Source of the DNA: Nemertoderma westbladi
Lineage: Eukaryota > Xenacoelomorpha > Nemertodermatida > Nemertodermatidae
Direction: 5' to 3'
Assembly: GCA_032718475.1 (NCBI GenBank)
Contig: JAUCBJ010008903.1
Location: 1 to 64,000, forward strand
DNA length: 64,000 nucleotides
A program made the translations under genes and the position numbers. The notes under the pieces were generated by a model, which did not search any database, was not told the DNA's origin, and saw only the letters and a program-made list of their open reading frames with translations. Positions 62,240 to 64,000 of the stretch are shown piece after piece; position 1 is the first letter of the stretch; each line of letters starts with the position of its first letter.

Positions 62240-63997
62240 AAAAATAATAGGCAGAGCGAGCGGGACCTGAGGAGGGCGAATTGGAGCCTCCCACGGACTT
62301 CTCCAAGTACCCCAGCAAGGCCACGCTCCTGCATTCCTTCACTCCGAGTTACCAGTGAGTCCGTGAGGTGCCGGATAAAAATCTCCGTCTCTCTACACCA
62401 GATGCCGTCGGTGGTACCAACAAGGTGGGTGTAAAGGACATCCTTCATGCTTCGCACACGCTGTTGTAGTGCTGTTTCTTCGCGCGGACCCGTTAATCAA
62501 GCAGGGAGTTCACTGATCGATTGGTTTGAGCATAAGAGGGGGCATCAGCGTTAATAACAGCAATGTCAAAAGATTGCCACCCTCTGATTGACCCAATTCC
62601 CCCAAGCGACCAGGTCCGCACGAACTCCTCCAACAGCTACTCATTGGTGATCAAGGTGACCTGTCTCTCTACTGCTGATCCACCAACAACAGCAGCTATC
62701 AAGTCTCCAAAGACTTCTCAGACCTCATTGTGTCTTTTTATAATAAGACCTCCAGACTTACAGCTGAGGGCATGCGTAGTAGTGAAAGGTTCACCACAAC
62801 CCTCGCATTCAGCAGGCAACCCAGGTGGTGTTATGCCATACCGCAGTGCAAGGTTATCCCGAAATACCTCGGGTGCAAGGTTGGTGTTGTCTACCACTGA
62901 AGGTTGTGCAGTAAGCCAAGCTACACGCAAAGGGCTCCCAGAAGTTACAGCATCTACAAAGAGGGCTGTGCCCTCCACTGATGCTAATCTTGCTGGGCCC
63001 ATCAATGGGTCACGGATCCCAATTCCACCATAGCGAGCCGGGAGCAAGAAGGGTTTTTCATTAGATGGGTCTGAGGTTGATGTGGTGCCAAATATATGGT
63101 CAGGAGTGCATTTCGTAGTGGTTCAAGGTCCTTCTTGTCGGTATCTATAACACGGAGCAGATAATCCCACTCTGCTTGCACACAGCGGGACATACCTGTG
63201 TGGGCAGTCTGTGGGAATTCAGTAGCAACCTCTGAGAGCCGTTCTATAGAACGCACCCACCCTGTGACCTTCTCCCTGACAAAATGAGCCCTCCCTTCTG
63301 AGTCACCGAAGTAGCCACCCAAAAAACGATGGCCTGTAACAACTTTCACTCCCCAGCTGCCAAACATCTCATTGGCCTGTTCTGCCAATCCAGGTTTAAC
63401 CACTAAATAACTCTTGGATGGTTCTGGATTATATCCAATCTTCGGTTCCAATTGGAGTAGTTTAATCCACCAATCTCGTACCTGGGCCATTCTGCCTCGC
63501 TGCTGAGGCGTCATCAGCATACCACCACTTGGTGGCTTTGATATTGACTGGCATTAGCGGTAATAGTTGGTCCATCTGTACTCCTTGGGTCTGGGGTGAT
63601 AAACCCCATGTGATTTGGGGATTCTGCACGAACTGGATTTAGATCACTCTGGTTCTGGAGTGCACTGGCTGATTGGGATACTTCCTTCAGTGTCCGTACC
63701 AATGGAAGTGTGCCGCACCCATTAGAGGAGCATTGCCAATGGGTCCCCTTGGGTCACACCTTCTTTACTAAAGAGGGGGGTCTCACTGCCATTGATATAC
63801 AATGCTGCATGGCCATTGTAGGAATTGTAGAGAAAACGAGAGCAGCGATGCCAATAACGCCGGACGTTCAATAGTGCTACAGGGCGGCTTAGACTGATGA
63901 ACGCATTACTCGCATCCACGAGAAGCATACATTCAGTTGTCTTATCCACAAATAGTGCGGCCATAGCATGGACACCTCCCTCGATTCCGGCTTTCAC
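62240..63997 (-). pseudogene. Non-LTR retrotransposon with restriction-like endonuclease, decayed
   Basis: Runs in from the right edge on the minus strand: LLVDASNAFISLSRPVAL (RT motif with catalytic Asp), EGVTQGDPLAML, WYADD (about 63,515-63,530), then EPSKSYLVVKPGLAEQA, TGHRFLGGYFGDSEGRA and LPARYGGIGIRDP. ALRYGITPPGLP is followed by a CX2CX8HX4C finger (CEGCGEPFTTTHALSC). A region with RADL...AIFDIAV over about 62,570-62,650 looks like a PD-(D/E)XK nuclease. The end at 62,250-62,400 (FIRHLTDSLVTR, RLQFALLRSRSLCL) is the usual C-terminus. Frameshifts fall just after WYADD and around 62,457-62,718. The layout fits R2/CRE-type (REL) LINEs. Confidence 0.75.
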
Positions 63998-64000
63998 TCC

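Overview
This is a repeat-dominated, intron-bearing animal (metazoan) genome segment. It holds one recognisable host gene piece, a fibrinogen-related (FReD) 3'-terminal exon at 6,696-7,358. It also has metazoan-type non-LTR elements (PHD-finger CR1 type, RTE type, and a type with a restriction-like endonuclease), two BEL/Pao LTR-retrotransposon families, a satellite, minisatellites and foldback elements. The mix fits a marine invertebrate. The sequence alone does not let me name the phylum.

Layout. 1-1,240 is a ~100-bp satellite. 1,241-6,690 is AT-rich non-coding DNA with small repeats and foldbacks. 6,696-7,358 is the FReD exon. 7,686-8,565 is the N-terminal piece of a reverse-transcriptase element. 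8,951-9,753 is a damaged copy of the RTE-like LINE that is intact at 25,687-29,441. From 9,754 to 36,590 and again from 45,231 to 59,870 the DNA consists mostly of rearranged copies of one BEL/Pao family (BEL-1). These carry nested insertions: a CR1-like LINE at 10,403-15,912 and the RTE-like LINE. 36,591-42,139 is mostly non-coding, with a broken conserved-gene fragment, a tRNA-like SINE head and an unrecognised zinc-ribbon-like ORF. 42,140-45,230 is the pol of a second family (BEL-2, minus strand). 45,231-57,011 is an LTR-bounded BEL-1 insertion, with TG...CA ends, a candidate 5-bp target duplication, and LTRs differing by about four substitutions plus one 7-bp indel. 59,839-61,196 holds LTR remnants and a terminal-inverted-repeat element. 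61,550-61,935 is a minisatellite. 62,240-63,997 is a decayed LINE that runs off the window.

How the parts fit. BEL-1 copies put together give the order LTR, gag1 (disordered, coiled coil, Asn-rich), gag2 plus zinc fingers plus aspartic protease, RT-RNase H, integrase, two small hairpins, minisatellite, ORF3, PPT, LTR. No copy here has everything. Two copies keep gag2-protease but lack RT-integrase. The young LTR-bounded copy keeps RT-integrase but lacks gag2-protease.

The most unusual object is ORF3 (53,210-55,759). It is an intact ~849-codon ORF after pol whose N-terminal third resembles a WRN/EXD2-like 3'-5' exonuclease fold and whose C-terminal part carries three perfect CCHC zinc knuckles. 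Pieces of it recur in two other BEL-1 copies, so it belongs to the family. I know of no described BEL/Pao element with such a gene. The exonuclease assignment is by eye and needs profile or structure searches.
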